A stretch of 64,000 bases of DNA from Gilliamella apis (lineage in GTDB: Bacteria; Pseudomonadota; Gammaproteobacteria; Enterobacterales; Orbaceae), in contig NZ_NASD01000009.1 in the NCBI RefSeq assembly GCF_002142155.1, positions 1 to 64,000 on the forward strand, in the 5' to 3' direction. The position numbers were made by a program, and so were the translations under genes. This document shows positions 37,534 through 47,715 of the stretch, in pieces. The notes under the pieces are model-generated. The model ran no database searches and was not told the origin of the DNA. It worked only from the letters and a program-made list of their open reading frames with translations. Within the stretch, counting starts at the first letter, position 1, and each line of letters opens with the position of its first letter.

Positions 37534-37647
37534 CAAATATTATTTATGATTAAATTTAATCAAATTAAGTGGATTTTTCAAATTAAAAAATATATAGTTT
37601 AGAAAGATTAATATTTGAATTTAAAATTTCATATAAGGAGATAAATT

Positions 37648-38628
37648 GTGTCAAAAATCATAGCGATAACTATGGGAGATCCAGCAGGAATTGGGCCGGA
37701 AATTATTGTCAAAGCATTACAATCAGATATTTTAAAAAACATAAAATCTGTGGTAATTGGTTCGGCTGATTTATTAAAAAAACAATTAAAAATGGGATTA
37801 TTTAAGAACATTAATCTTAATATAATCAATAGCGTTAGCGAAGCAGATTTCTCAAAAAATGTGATTAATATAATTGATATAAAATTGGAAGATATCGATT
37901 CATTGCAACCAGGAAAAATTCAACCACAAGCGGGAGATCTAGCTTATCGATGTGTAAAAAAAGCAACAGAATTAGCTCTTGCGGGCGAAGTTACGGCAAT
38001 TGCAACAGCACCACTAAACAAAGAGGCACTACACTCGGCAGGACACATGTATCCAGGACATACTGAGTTATTAGCTAAACTCACTAATAGTAAAGATGTC
38101 GCAATGGTACTTTATACTGATTCACTAAAAGTGATTCATGTTACCACACACGTTTCACTACGAAACTTTTTGGATAAATTAAGTAGTGATAGAATTGAAA
38201 AAGTAATTAAAATTGCTGATGACTTTCTTAAAAAAGTAGGAATTTCTGATCCCAAAATTGCTGTAGCTGGTGTTAACCCCCATGCAGGAGAACATGGCCT
38301 ATTTGGTGATGAAGAAATAAAATTTGTTACACCTGCTATTGAAAAAATGCGGCTTTGTGGCATTGATGCTATTGGTCCATGTGCACCTGATACAGTATTT
38401 TTACAAGCCCATCAAGGTAAATTTGATATGGTTGTCGCAATGTACCATGACCAAGGTCACATCCCACTTAAATTATTAGGCTTTTATGATGGGGTAAATA
38501 TCGCAGCCGGACTACCATTTATTAGAACATCAGCCGATCATGGCACCGCATTTGATATTGCATGGCAAGGTATTGCAAAAGCCGATAGTATGATAGAATC
38601 AATCCGATTAGCGGAACTGTTATCATAG
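37648..38628 (+). CDS. pdxA2: 4-phospho-D-threonate 3-dehydrogenase PdxA2
   Basis: PdxA2 oxidises and decarboxylates 4-phospho-D-threonate (or erythronate) to dihydroxyacetone phosphate using NAD. The 326-residue protein starts with GTG behind AAGGAG. It has the PdxA fold: GDPAGIGPEI at 9-18, metal-binding histidines in HVTTHVSLR and YHDQGHIPLK, and the late TSADHGTAFDIA. It is called PdxA2 rather than the pyridoxine enzyme PdxA because it lies in an acid-sugar operon with DtnK. The DeoR regulator follows 45 bp downstream on the same strand. Confidence 0.88.
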   Translation: MSKIIAITMGDPAGIGPEIIVKALQSDILKNIKSVVIGSADLLKKQLKMGLFKNINLNIINSVSEADFSKNVINIIDIKLEDIDSLQPGKIQPQAGDLAYRCVKKATELALAGEVTAIATAPLNKEALHSAGHMYPGHTELLAKLTNSKDVAMVLYTDSLKVIHVTTHVSLRNFLDKLSSDRIEKVIKIADDFLKKVGISDPKIAVAGVNPHAGEHGLFGDEEIKFVTPAIEKMRLCGIDAIGPCAPDTVFLQAHQGKFDMVVAMYHDQGHIPLKLLGFYDGVNIAAGLPFIRTSADHGTAFDIAWQGIAKADSMIESIRLAELLS

Positions 38629-38673
38629 TGAACAATATTAATAAACATAGCAAAACAAAAAGGAGAATTTTCA

Positions 38674-39435
38674 GTGGGTAAATACAATCGACTTGATCAA
38701 ATCATGGATTATCTTAAGATTCATAACTTAGTCACAGTCGAAGAGTTAGTTATAGCTACTGAAGCCTCTCCTGCCACAATTCGTCGTGATTTAATTAAAT
38801 TAGATCAACAAGGAGTAATTAGTCGAACTCATGGAGGAGTTACTCTAAATCGTTTTATTCCTAGTCAACCAACTACATCTGAAAAAATTCATAAAAATTT
38901 TAATGAAAAACAGCTTATTGCAGATGTTGCAGCCGAACTAATAAAAGCTGGAGACTCAATAGCGCTTGATGCTGGGACAACAACTTTGGAAATTGCTAAA
39001 AGAATTACCCAAATGCCTGTCAGAGTTATTACATCAGATTTGCATATTGCTCTTTTTTTATCTGAGTTTAAACAGATTGAGGTGACCATCATTGGCGGTA
39101 AAATTGATGATAGTAGTCAATCATGCATCGGTGAACATGGACGTTCATTGCTACTACAAATTAATCCTGATATTGCATTTATAAGTTGTAATTCATGGAG
39201 TTTAAGTAAAGGTGTAACTGCACCAACTGAAGACAAAGCATTAATTAAAGCAGGATTTGCTCAAAAGGCGGATAAAGTAGTACTTGTCGCAGATAGCAGT
39301 AAATACAATTCTTATTCTTTATTTACCTCTATACCACTCAATCGTTTTACCGATATTATTACCGATAACCATTTAGATACTGAAACAGTACAAAATCTTC
39401 AAAGCCAACCATTTAAGTTACATATTGCCAGTTAA
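38674..39435 (+). CDS. DeoR-family transcriptional regulator
   Basis: This 253-residue regulator starts with GTG behind AAAGGAG. An N-terminal helix-turn-helix (about 6-57, with ASPATIRRDLIKLDQQG and ISRTHGGV) precedes a sugar-phosphate-sensing domain with GDSIALDAGTTTLEIAK and DKVVLVADSSKY. Its place after pdxA2 and next to the transporter and kinase suggests it represses the cluster until a phosphorylated acid sugar appears. The 19-bp inverted repeat at 37434 is its likely operator. Confidence 0.88.
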   Translation: MGKYNRLDQIMDYLKIHNLVTVEELVIATEASPATIRRDLIKLDQQGVISRTHGGVTLNRFIPSQPTTSEKIHKNFNEKQLIADVAAELIKAGDSIALDAGTTTLEIAKRITQMPVRVITSDLHIALFLSEFKQIEVTIIGGKIDDSSQSCIGEHGRSLLLQINPDIAFISCNSWSLSKGVTAPTEDKALIKAGFAQKADKVVLVADSSKYNSYSLFTSIPLNRFTDIITDNHLDTETVQNLQSQPFKLHIAS

Positions 39436-39441
39436 TATATT

Positions 39442-39483
39442 TCACAGATAAATCAATAAAAAATAAAATTCATTTATCTGTGA
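39442..39483. terminator. Weak hairpin between the DeoR gene and ndk
   Basis: TCACAGATAAAT (39442-39453) and ATTTATCTGTGA (39472-39483) form a perfect 12-bp stem, but with an 18-nt loop and only short T runs. It separates two convergent genes and may serve both as a terminator. Confidence 0.45.
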
Positions 39484-39502
39484 TATTTGCCTTATTCTTC
39501 AA

Positions 39503-39925
39503 TTATCCAACTATTTCACTATCTACAAAAAAATAGGCAATTTCTCTTTCGGCGGATGAAATAGAGTCTGAACCATGTACTGCATTTTCTGTGGTGTTAT
39601 CGGCAAAATCAGCTCTTAATGTTCCTTGCTCAGCGTTACTTAAATCGGTAGGTCCCATTAATTGGCGATATTGGTAGATGGCATCTTCACCTTCAAGCAC
39701 TTGTACAACTATTGGACCTGAAATCATAAAATTAACTAATTTATCAAAAAAAGGCTTATTTTGATGTTCAGCATAAAAGCCTTCAGCTTGAGACTTTGTC
39801 AGCTTAATCATTTTCATAGCAATGATTTTGAGTTTTGCTTTTGATATTCGAGTTTCAATCTCACCTATGACTTGTTTGTTAACTGCATTGGGCTTAATGA
39901 TTGATAATGTGCGTTGTATAGCCAT
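39503..39925 (-). CDS. ndk: Nucleoside diphosphate kinase
   Basis: Ndk equalises nucleoside triphosphate pools by phosphate transfer through a histidine. The 140-residue protein has [11 protein letters not shown] at the start and the active-site motif NAVHGSDS with phospho-acceptor H117. It lies 15 bp behind pbpC, the same order as in E. coli. Confidence 0.98.
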   Translation of the reverse strand: MAIQRTLSIIKPNAVNKQVIGEIETRISKAKLKIIAMKMIKLTKSQAEGFYAEHQNKPFFDKLVNFMISGPIVVQVLEGEDAIYQYRQLMGPTDLSNAEQGTLRADFADNTTENAVHGSDSISSAEREIAYFFVDSEIVG

Positions 39926-39940
39926 ATGAGAATTCCTTTA

Positions 39941-42238
39941 TTAATCTGATATAAAAGTTAATCGAACAATTTGACCACTTTCATCTAATAATAATAAACG
40001 ATGTATCCCCTTTTTGGTCACTGTTAAAGCAATTTTTTCATTATTATGGGAATTAGCTACTAAATCGCCATCTAAAAACCACCATTTTTCACCATAACCA
40101 CCTTCTGGAATTAGATCAACAGTCACTTGATTAAATCCTGGTAAAGCTCTAATCAATTGTTTATCACGTAGCCCAACAATATTGAGAGAAGAAAAGATAT
40201 CCTTACCCATTACAGGACATGTTTTATCTATTGGAGGTAATATTGATTTCCTTCGTTCTTTAGTTAGTAACCAATTTTCTAATGAAACAGGCCATAATGC
40301 TACCTGTTTTTTTTGTGCACCTAAACAATCAGCTGCGACACGTTCACCTCGTTCATTTACCCAAATATTTATCCAACCAGAACGGTAAATGTTGTTTTTC
40401 AATTCGCTATAAGTACTTAATGTTGGTGGTACCATTTTATCCAATACCCATGCTGTTTTTTGCCGATGACAATTCGCATCCGATTCTGGAAGAGGTTGTC
40501 CTAATGGCCAGCAGATTTTCATAGAAGAAACTGATTTAGGCATTTCATTATCAATAATAGGTCGATTCAAACGAGTTTCTCTGTTTAATAATATTGAATT
40601 CACTTGCTGTAAAATTGGCATTGCTGACATTGAACCATATTGTCCAGGAACAGGAGTACCGTCTGGTCGCCCTACCCAAACACCGATTAAGTACCTTGGA
40701 TTGATTCCAATTGCCCAAGCATCCCGATAACCATAACTGGTACCAGTTTTATATGCTAATAAATTACTATTAATTAGCATTTGTCTTGTTATCCAAGCGC
40801 TACCATCAGAAATAAGTGGTTTATTTATTAAAGGTTCTTTTTGAGTAAATCGTAACGGACTCACCTCACCATGCCGAGCAAAGGCACTGTAAGCACTAAC
40901 AAGATTATCCATTTTTAACGAAGCCCCACCTAATATATAAGAAATATTTGGTTCATTAGCAATAGAGGATAAGGGTAAACCAATACCAGCCAGTTTGGCG
41001 GTAAATCGCTTTGGACCATATAATTCAATTAACTGAACTGCTGGTAGATTCAGTGATTTACTTAATGCCTCTGATGCGCTAACAGGGCCATAAAAACCTT
41101 CATCAAAATTAGTTGGTCGATAATCTGACGTTATACGAGGAACATCTTGCAATAAAGATTCAGAATGAATCATACCCTCATCAATAGCAAAGGCATAAAT
41201 AAACGGTTTTAATGTAGAACCAGGAGAACGTAATGAACTAATCATATCAATCTGGCCAAAACGTTCTTTATCATTAAAATCAGCAGAACCTACATAGCCT
41301 TTTACAGTCATATCAGTATGGTCAACAACTAAAATAGCCAGTGATGTTTTAGGAGGTAACTGTTTTTTACGGTTAATCGCTAAATCTTCTAAATTATACT
41401 GGATAGACACATCAATGGTTGAATGTATAATATCCTCATTAGGATATTGCTGTTTTAGTCGATAAGCTAATAATGGAGCCAACTGCGGAGTCTTTCGTGG
41501 ATAAACCCAAACCTCATCTCGTCGGACTTGTTCAATCAAATCATTTGACCATACTTGATATTCAGCCAATCTATCTAGGACTTTGTTACGCGCTTGCTTA
41601 GCTCTTTCAGGAAACCGATCAGGTCGTAATCGACTAGGAGCTTGAGGTAAAACGGCTAATAAAACAGCTTCACTACGGGTTAATGCTTTGGGTTGTTTAC
41701 CAAAATAAGACCAGCTTGCAGCCCCTATGCCTTCGATCGTGCCACCATAAGGTGCATGATTAATATATAAAGTTAGAATTTCTTTTTTACTATAATGTAA
41801 TTCTAATTGAAAAGTACGAAAAATCTGTTTTAACTTACCAAGCAGTGTTCGATCATGAGGATATAATAACCGAGCCACTTGCATTGAAATAGTGCTGCCA
41901 CCAGAAATAATTTTATCATTTGTTATATTTTGCCAAGCAGCACGTAGTAAAGAAATTGGGTTAATACCAATATGATCGTAAAAATAACGATCTTCATAAT
42001 TTAATAAAACGTCTAGATAATAGTCAGGAACTTCATCAAGACTAACTGAATAACGCCAAATACCATTTTTATCAGCAAATCGCCATAATGGCGTTTCATC
42101 TTCAGCGATAACAGTCTGCGTAGTTTTATTTTGTGAAACAGATAATGGAAAAAGATAATCAGCAACAAAAAAGCTGCCAACGAATAAAACTAGTAATATC
42201 AATAAGAATTTAAATAGTTTATAAAAGCACTTTTTCAT
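39941..42238 (-). CDS. pbpC: Penicillin-binding protein 1C
   Basis: PBP1C is a bifunctional peptidoglycan enzyme of the inner membrane. The 765-residue protein has one N-terminal membrane anchor (about 8-28). Its glycosyltransferase domain has EDRYFYDHIGINP near 76-88 and GGSTISMQVARLL. The transpeptidase has STLK (catalytic Ser), SKSLN and KTGTS. A C-terminal PBP1C-specific domain follows. The gene lies between ndk and yfhM; a terminator separates it from yfhM, so it probably has its own promoter. Confidence 0.96.
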   Translation of the reverse strand: MKKCFYKLFKFLLILLVLFVGSFFVADYLFPLSVSQNKTTQTVIAEDETPLWRFADKNGIWRYSVSLDEVPDYYLDVLLNYEDRYFYDHIGINPISLLRAAWQNITNDKIISGGSTISMQVARLLYPHDRTLLGKLKQIFRTFQLELHYSKKEILTLYINHAPYGGTIEGIGAASWSYFGKQPKALTRSEAVLLAVLPQAPSRLRPDRFPERAKQARNKVLDRLAEYQVWSNDLIEQVRRDEVWVYPRKTPQLAPLLAYRLKQQYPNEDIIHSTIDVSIQYNLEDLAINRKKQLPPKTSLAILVVDHTDMTVKGYVGSADFNDKERFGQIDMISSLRSPGSTLKPFIYAFAIDEGMIHSESLLQDVPRITSDYRPTNFDEGFYGPVSASEALSKSLNLPAVQLIELYGPKRFTAKLAGIGLPLSSIANEPNISYILGGASLKMDNLVSAYSAFARHGEVSPLRFTQKEPLINKPLISDGSAWITRQMLINSNLLAYKTGTSYGYRDAWAIGINPRYLIGVWVGRPDGTPVPGQYGSMSAMPILQQVNSILLNRETRLNRPIIDNEMPKSVSSMKICWPLGQPLPESDANCHRQKTAWVLDKMVPPTLSTYSELKNNIYRSGWINIWVNERGERVAADCLGAQKKQVALWPVSLENWLLTKERRKSILPPIDKTCPVMGKDIFSSLNIVGLRDKQLIRALPGFNQVTVDLIPEGGYGEKWWFLDGDLVANSHNNEKIALTVTKKGIHRLLLLDESGQIVRLTFISD

Positions 42239-42282
42239 TATCGTTATTATATTATCCAGCTAAATTTATTTAGAAATAAAAA

Positions 42283-42307
42283 ATTCCGCCAACTATATTG
42301 GCGGAAT
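42283..42307 (-). terminator. Terminator of yfhM
   Basis: ATTCCGCCAA and TTGGCGGAAT form a perfect 10-bp stem over CTATA, followed on the minus strand by six T. It lies 29 bp beyond the yfhM stop, between yfhM and pbpC. Confidence 0.9.
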
Positions 42308-42335
42308 AATCATTTTATAAAATGTAATGGTGAAA

Positions 42336-45300
42336 TTACTTATCACCTTCTTCATTGTTATCCTTTTTACTAGGACTGGATATTGTCATCAAATCAAGTG
42401 ATTGTCCTATAGCAAACCGATCTGGTCGATACATAGACTCAACATAAGGATAAGGAATCATGTAATCACCAGTAGTCACTGCTCTAACTAAATAAGCAAC
42501 GCGTTTACGATATTTATTTTCATTGACATAGGTATTGATATTCACCGCAGCAACATATCTATCATCTCTAAATTCCTGATATTTAATCTCGTTAATATCC
42601 TCATTTTTTAATAAATCAGCAACCCATGGAATTGTTGATAAATTTACACTGCTATTAGCAAGATTTTGATTTTCTAGCTCCAAACCTGCAGGTAAGAAAT
42701 CAACAATTAAGGCATCATGCACAGCTTTTTGAGCTGTTACATCTAAAACGACAACCATCATTGAACCTACTTCTATATTCGATGGTATTATCTCTTTACC
42801 TTGTAAATCATAATAGGTACGCTTAATAGTTAAAAAACCATCTTGCGATGTTGGTGCTGGAGGTGTTTTTTCATAGCCTGTAACAGAAAATTTAATATAA
42901 AGCGGCTCATCATGAGCAGAATTATTAATAGATAATCCTTGTGCTAATCCATCAAAATCATAGGAGTGAGAAACAACTGAATCAACATCATCAATTTTGC
43001 CATTTATTGAAACTTTGAATTGATTACCACTTTTATGTTGTTCTAATGTCCAACCAGCAATAAATAACGCATTTAATTCCTGTGTTGAGAAATAACGTTG
43101 ATCATTTAATAAATCTGACAAATTATATAGATAATTTGCTTGATTATTCTGCGCCATATTATTTTCTATCAATAAAGAAAGAATTAATGACTGATCACGA
43201 ACTGTACTACCATAATTACCTAACCACCTATCATTATATGTATATGGAGTAGTAAAAACTAACGGCAATAATTTGTCATAGGTTGCCTGATAACCATTTA
43301 ATTTTGCTGTTACCGCTAAATGAGCTAATGGTAATGGTGAGTAGATAAATGATGTATCACTGCTCATTATTTTATCGGTTAAATAATTAATTTCATTACG
43401 CATTGCTGCAGTGATTTTCTCTTGTTTAGAAAGTATCATCAACGCATAGGCTTTAATAGATAATTTATTAAACTCAAGCACGTCTAAATCACCGTAATAA
43501 CTAAGATTATTAAATGCAGAGGCATCATAAATATATTGACCAATACGCGTCATTGCAGCATCAAGCGCTTTATCATTAACCTGATATCCGCGCTCTTTAG
43601 CTTGCAATAAAAAGTCTGTCGCATAGACTGTTAGCCAATGTTCTTCTTCACTATAGTTACTCCATAAACCAAAGCTGCCATTACTACGTTGCATTGATAA
43701 AATGCGTGAAATACCTGTTTGAACTTTTTCTCGGCGCTTTTCATCAGAATCAGTTTTAATGCCTAACTGCGCCAGTTGTTCACTGTTAGCATATAAAGAT
43801 GGGAATAAGCCACTCGTAGTTTGCTCTAAACAGCCATATGGGTAAGCAAATAATCTTTTAATATATTGTGCAATATTTAACGGAGGTTGATTAGAGACCA
43901 CTAACTGTCCTTCAACAGTATTTTCGATTAAACCAGTTAAAGCTTGGTCTGATAATTGCCAGCTTTCATTTGCATCTACTGCTGAGACATAAGATCTTGA
44001 AGTTGCGGCATATGCAGGTCTTATACCAATTGTCCAAGAACGACTTATATTGAAATCAGAATTATCTTCAAGCAAAATGCCTTTTACATCTATCTTTATT
44101 GTTCCTTTACCATAACCGTAATCGGCAGCAACAGGAATCTTAATAATATCTTTCTGTTTACTATCTAGTTTTACAGTAACCGATTTTGTTTCATTTTGAT
44201 GAAGCAAACCACTAGTTGATACCTCAACTTGCATGTTTTGCGTACTACCAGTCAAATTATGCAAATCTAACGCTAAAATCGCCTGATCACCGCCAGATAA
44301 GAATCGAGGTGTTGTTAATTCAGCAATAACAGGAGCAGCAACTTTCATCGTTTTTTCAGCTCTGCCAAAACGATTGGTATCCCATGCTTGCGCCATAATT
44401 CGTAGTTCACCATTAAAATCAGGCAATGGTAAGTTAATTATCCCTTCGCCTTCATCATTTAACTGAATAGTTTCAAGTTGTTGTGCTACAATTAGGACGT
44501 CATTTAATGGTTTTTTACCACCAGCACCCATCGCATCACCACCAAAGCTCATGTTAACATTACGACCTGAAGCTTCAATCAATTTACCATAAACATCGTA
44601 AATACTGGTATCATAGCGTTTACGACCTAAAAATCCTGTATATGGATCGGGTGTAACAAAATCAGTTATATTTAATACACCGGAATCAACTGCAGAAACC
44701 AAAACTGTGACTTTTTTATCCTTTTGAATAAATTCTTTATCCATTTTGATTTTTATTGGCACAGTAGTTTCTGGTTCAACTTGAGCTGGTGCATTGATTG
44801 CAACATTTAACTGACGGTCTGTTGTGTCAATTGGTAAATATAATAACCCAATTGCTCGTTTAACTGTTTGTACAGCAGCATCTGTCGATGGACGAACTAT
44901 CATAGTACTAATATAAATGTCATGTCGTCCCCAATTTTCAATTGGAATATCAACATCTAAACCATTTTCATCAATAGTTATTGATTTTTTCCAAATGGTA
45001 CCACCATTACTTTCTAAAGAGATATAACCGGAGCCAGCAACTGGTGCCTGAACATTCACTCTGGCTATATCGCCAACTTTATAAGATGGTTTATCAATAG
45101 TTAACTTAACTTGATCTGGCCGTACAGATTTTGTGCCACGAGTATTATCTTCCCAATCATAACCAGCCCAAAAACGGAAACTTGTCACAACATTAGTTTG
45201 AGGATCAACAACTTCAACGCGATAAGAGCCATAATCAGTTGGTTGGAAACTTATTTTTGTTGTACTACCTGCATCAATAGATAATTGATTTTCTGAAACC

Positions 45301-47462
45301 ATATATTCACTAGAATTATAGTTTACTCGCCAACCATCCTCATCTGACCAAGTCCAATAATAATTACGACGTTCGCGAATCAACCGAGCTTTTAGTGAAT
45401 TTGTAGCTAACTTTTCACCTTCAAGATTGATATAAGCAATTTCAAATTCGGCATTATGGTCAATGTCAACGGTAGGACGATCATAATATTCATCCTGATT
45501 CCAATCATAATATGGTGAATCTTCAAATAGCGCTCGAATTGCAGGTAATTTATCTGCCGGCCATATGGTTTGTGTCGCATAACGTGTAACCGGTCGACCT
45601 CCTGAATCAAGTAGACTTGCTTGTAAAACCAATTTAGCAGGAGACTCTAATCCAGACCAATTATCTTTGCTAACCTCAATTTGAGTTAAACCATCATCAT
45701 CCAACTCAACTTCAAGAGAATCAAGCTCACGATATAGGCTTTCGTCTGTCACTTTTCCAATTTTGAAGTCAGTTAGACCAGTAACTGAATCGACGGTCTT
45801 TAAATAGAGATTAGCTTCTAAACTGTTACCTATTGCTGGTTCACCATATAAATACCAACCTTTAACATTAAAGTTAATATCTTCGTTATTAAGAACCGCC
45901 CCGTTTGTAGTGCTTTTGATTTCCATTGCCATACGCTCAGGCAAAAACTCTTCAACTTTAAAGCTCCAGTAACGATAATCATCATCGCCTAAATTAAAAC
46001 GAATTGCCCATTTACCTGTTGCGGCATCATAAGGAATATCAAACGTTTGCTGATATAACCCATTTAAATCAGCATTACTTTTTAATTGGTAATTTTTAAT
46101 CACTCGACTATCAGGAGAAAGAATATCAACAATGATAGGTTGATCTGGTAATGATTGCCCATCAGCATTACGTAATAATGCATTAAAATAGACGGTTTCT
46201 TCTGGACGATAAAGATCACGAGGTCCGAAAACAAACAATTGTTTTTGATAAAAAGGACTACCGGACAAATTGAAATCAGTCAAATTAAGCGCATTACGAT
46301 CAATATTAACAAACGAAGTTTGCTGGCCATCACTGGCTGTTAATAACGAATAGTCATAATTATTACCTAGGTCAAATTCAGCATAACCATCTTTATCTGT
46401 TACTGCTGAAATTGTATGACATTTTTTTCTATTTTCATCTTTACGACACATTAATGATAAATCAATATTTGCTAATGGTTTACCATTATCTAAACCATGA
46501 GTCATTACTGCTATCTTAGCATTTTTATAACGATGAACTGACACACCAATATTACTAATTGAAAACAAAGTTGCTGGATTCGATTCGTTATAAATACCTG
46601 CTTCATTCATCACAGCAATATAAACACCTTCTTGATTAAGTTCAGCAATATTAGCAAGGTTTACTAAAACTGTTTCTTGTGCATTAGGTTTTGGATGAAG
46701 ATCGAATCTTGATGAATAAACTAAATCAGCATATTTAGTCAATTCTTTTGAACGCCAAATCGAAAGCAAATCAATAAAACCAAAATCATCTACTAATTTA
46801 GATAATTTTTCTGGTTTAATTTTAAAAAAGTTAATATCAATTTTATTTACATTCAGCGTTGTGACAGGTAATCCGCTCATAGATTTACTTGGTAGTAATA
46901 TACCCGAGCTTGCAAAACCTACTGTAGGTTGGCGGTCTTGAGTCGTAATTTCTTTTTGGTAAACAGATTCTAAATGACTGTCGTTGATAGCTGATAATAA
47001 TTTATCAATGGTTAAAACCAGTTGTCGATTTGGTTGAAGATAACGATGTTTTAGCTCTAAACCATTATCAGATAATTCCCATGCTCCATCAACATTACCT
47101 GTTTTTCTATCAACTAATCTGAGTAAATTAGAAAAATTCAACTTAGGATTAAGAGGTACCGAAAAAGTCACTACTAAAGTACTTGAACCATCAATAATAA
47201 CTTCAGAACTATCAATGACAGTTAATTGTTTACCTTTGTACTTTTCAATTAATTCTGGTGTTGGATTAAAGGCATTATGAGATCCAGCCTCAGCTTCAGT
47301 TAAAGTTTCTGTTGCAACAGCATTGGTTTTATTGTCAATGACATCTGTTGCTACCTCAGTTTTATCAGCCTGTAGTGAATCAACTGTTTTATCTTTCTGA
47401 TTATCACAAGCGCATAGCATCAAAAATAAACTTAACACCGCTAAGTGTTTTATCAATCTCAT
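42336..47462 (-). CDS. yfhM: Bacterial alpha-2-macroglobulin lipoprotein (YfhM)
   Basis: This very large lipoprotein (1708 residues) is thought to trap foreign proteases that breach the outer membrane, while PBP1C repairs the wall. The signal peptide ends in lipobox LCAC with Cys19. MG and bait-like regions fill the first 1100 residues. The reactive thioester motif CLEQ lies at about 1211-1214 and is intact, so protease capture by covalent bonding is possible. The C-terminal macroglobulin domains follow. Pairing with pbpC is standard in proteobacteria. Confidence 0.95.
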   Translation of the reverse strand: MRLIKHLAVLSLFLMLCACDNQKDKTVDSLQADKTEVATDVIDNKTNAVATETLTEAEAGSHNAFNPTPELIEKYKGKQLTVIDSSEVIIDGSSTLVVTFSVPLNPKLNFSNLLRLVDRKTGNVDGAWELSDNGLELKHRYLQPNRQLVLTIDKLLSAINDSHLESVYQKEITTQDRQPTVGFASSGILLPSKSMSGLPVTTLNVNKIDINFFKIKPEKLSKLVDDFGFIDLLSIWRSKELTKYADLVYSSRFDLHPKPNAQETVLVNLANIAELNQEGVYIAVMNEAGIYNESNPATLFSISNIGVSVHRYKNAKIAVMTHGLDNGKPLANIDLSLMCRKDENRKKCHTISAVTDKDGYAEFDLGNNYDYSLLTASDGQQTSFVNIDRNALNLTDFNLSGSPFYQKQLFVFGPRDLYRPEETVYFNALLRNADGQSLPDQPIIVDILSPDSRVIKNYQLKSNADLNGLYQQTFDIPYDAATGKWAIRFNLGDDDYRYWSFKVEEFLPERMAMEIKSTTNGAVLNNEDINFNVKGWYLYGEPAIGNSLEANLYLKTVDSVTGLTDFKIGKVTDESLYRELDSLEVELDDDGLTQIEVSKDNWSGLESPAKLVLQASLLDSGGRPVTRYATQTIWPADKLPAIRALFEDSPYYDWNQDEYYDRPTVDIDHNAEFEIAYINLEGEKLATNSLKARLIRERRNYYWTWSDEDGWRVNYNSSEYMVSENQLSIDAGSTTKISFQPTDYGSYRVEVVDPQTNVVTSFRFWAGYDWEDNTRGTKSVRPDQVKLTIDKPSYKVGDIARVNVQAPVAGSGYISLESNGGTIWKKSITIDENGLDVDIPIENWGRHDIYISTMIVRPSTDAAVQTVKRAIGLLYLPIDTTDRQLNVAINAPAQVEPETTVPIKIKMDKEFIQKDKKVTVLVSAVDSGVLNITDFVTPDPYTGFLGRKRYDTSIYDVYGKLIEASGRNVNMSFGGDAMGAGGKKPLNDVLIVAQQLETIQLNDEGEGIINLPLPDFNGELRIMAQAWDTNRFGRAEKTMKVAAPVIAELTTPRFLSGGDQAILALDLHNLTGSTQNMQVEVSTSGLLHQNETKSVTVKLDSKQKDIIKIPVAADYGYGKGTIKIDVKGILLEDNSDFNISRSWTIGIRPAYAATSRSYVSAVDANESWQLSDQALTGLIENTVEGQLVVSNQPPLNIAQYIKRLFAYPYGCLEQTTSGLFPSLYANSEQLAQLGIKTDSDEKRREKVQTGISRILSMQRSNGSFGLWSNYSEEEHWLTVYATDFLLQAKERGYQVNDKALDAAMTRIGQYIYDASAFNNLSYYGDLDVLEFNKLSIKAYALMILSKQEKITAAMRNEINYLTDKIMSSDTSFIYSPLPLAHLAVTAKLNGYQATYDKLLPLVFTTPYTYNDRWLGNYGSTVRDQSLILSLLIENNMAQNNQANYLYNLSDLLNDQRYFSTQELNALFIAGWTLEQHKSGNQFKVSINGKIDDVDSVVSHSYDFDGLAQGLSINNSAHDEPLYIKFSVTGYEKTPPAPTSQDGFLTIKRTYYDLQGKEIIPSNIEVGSMMVVVLDVTAQKAVHDALIVDFLPAGLELENQNLANSSVNLSTIPWVADLLKNEDINEIKYQEFRDDRYVAAVNINTYVNENKYRKRVAYLVRAVTTGDYMIPYPYVESMYRPDRFAIGQSLDLMTISSPSKKDNNEEGDK

Positions 47463-47715
47463 TATTTCACCTAATCCCTTACTGTTACAACGAATGTACT
47501 GTTTTTTTATCGATATTATGCACTTTCAGACAAAGTTTAGCAAAACTTCTTTAATCAGATTTATAATTTTTTTTATAATTAAGTTATGAATTTTGTTAAA
47601 AATTTTGAGGAACGGCCTTTTTGAGAAAGAAAAAAAGGCAGTTAGAATTTACTATATTGTCAATAAACTCTAACTAGCGAATAAGTAATAACTTGTAGGT
47701 AAACTTAAAGTCAAG

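Noticed and set aside
47610-47640. Hairpin GCCTTTTT/AAAAAGGC downstream of yhhQ as a terminator
   Set aside because: The stem is mostly A-T and the T run is part of the stem itself; too weak to list as a feature.
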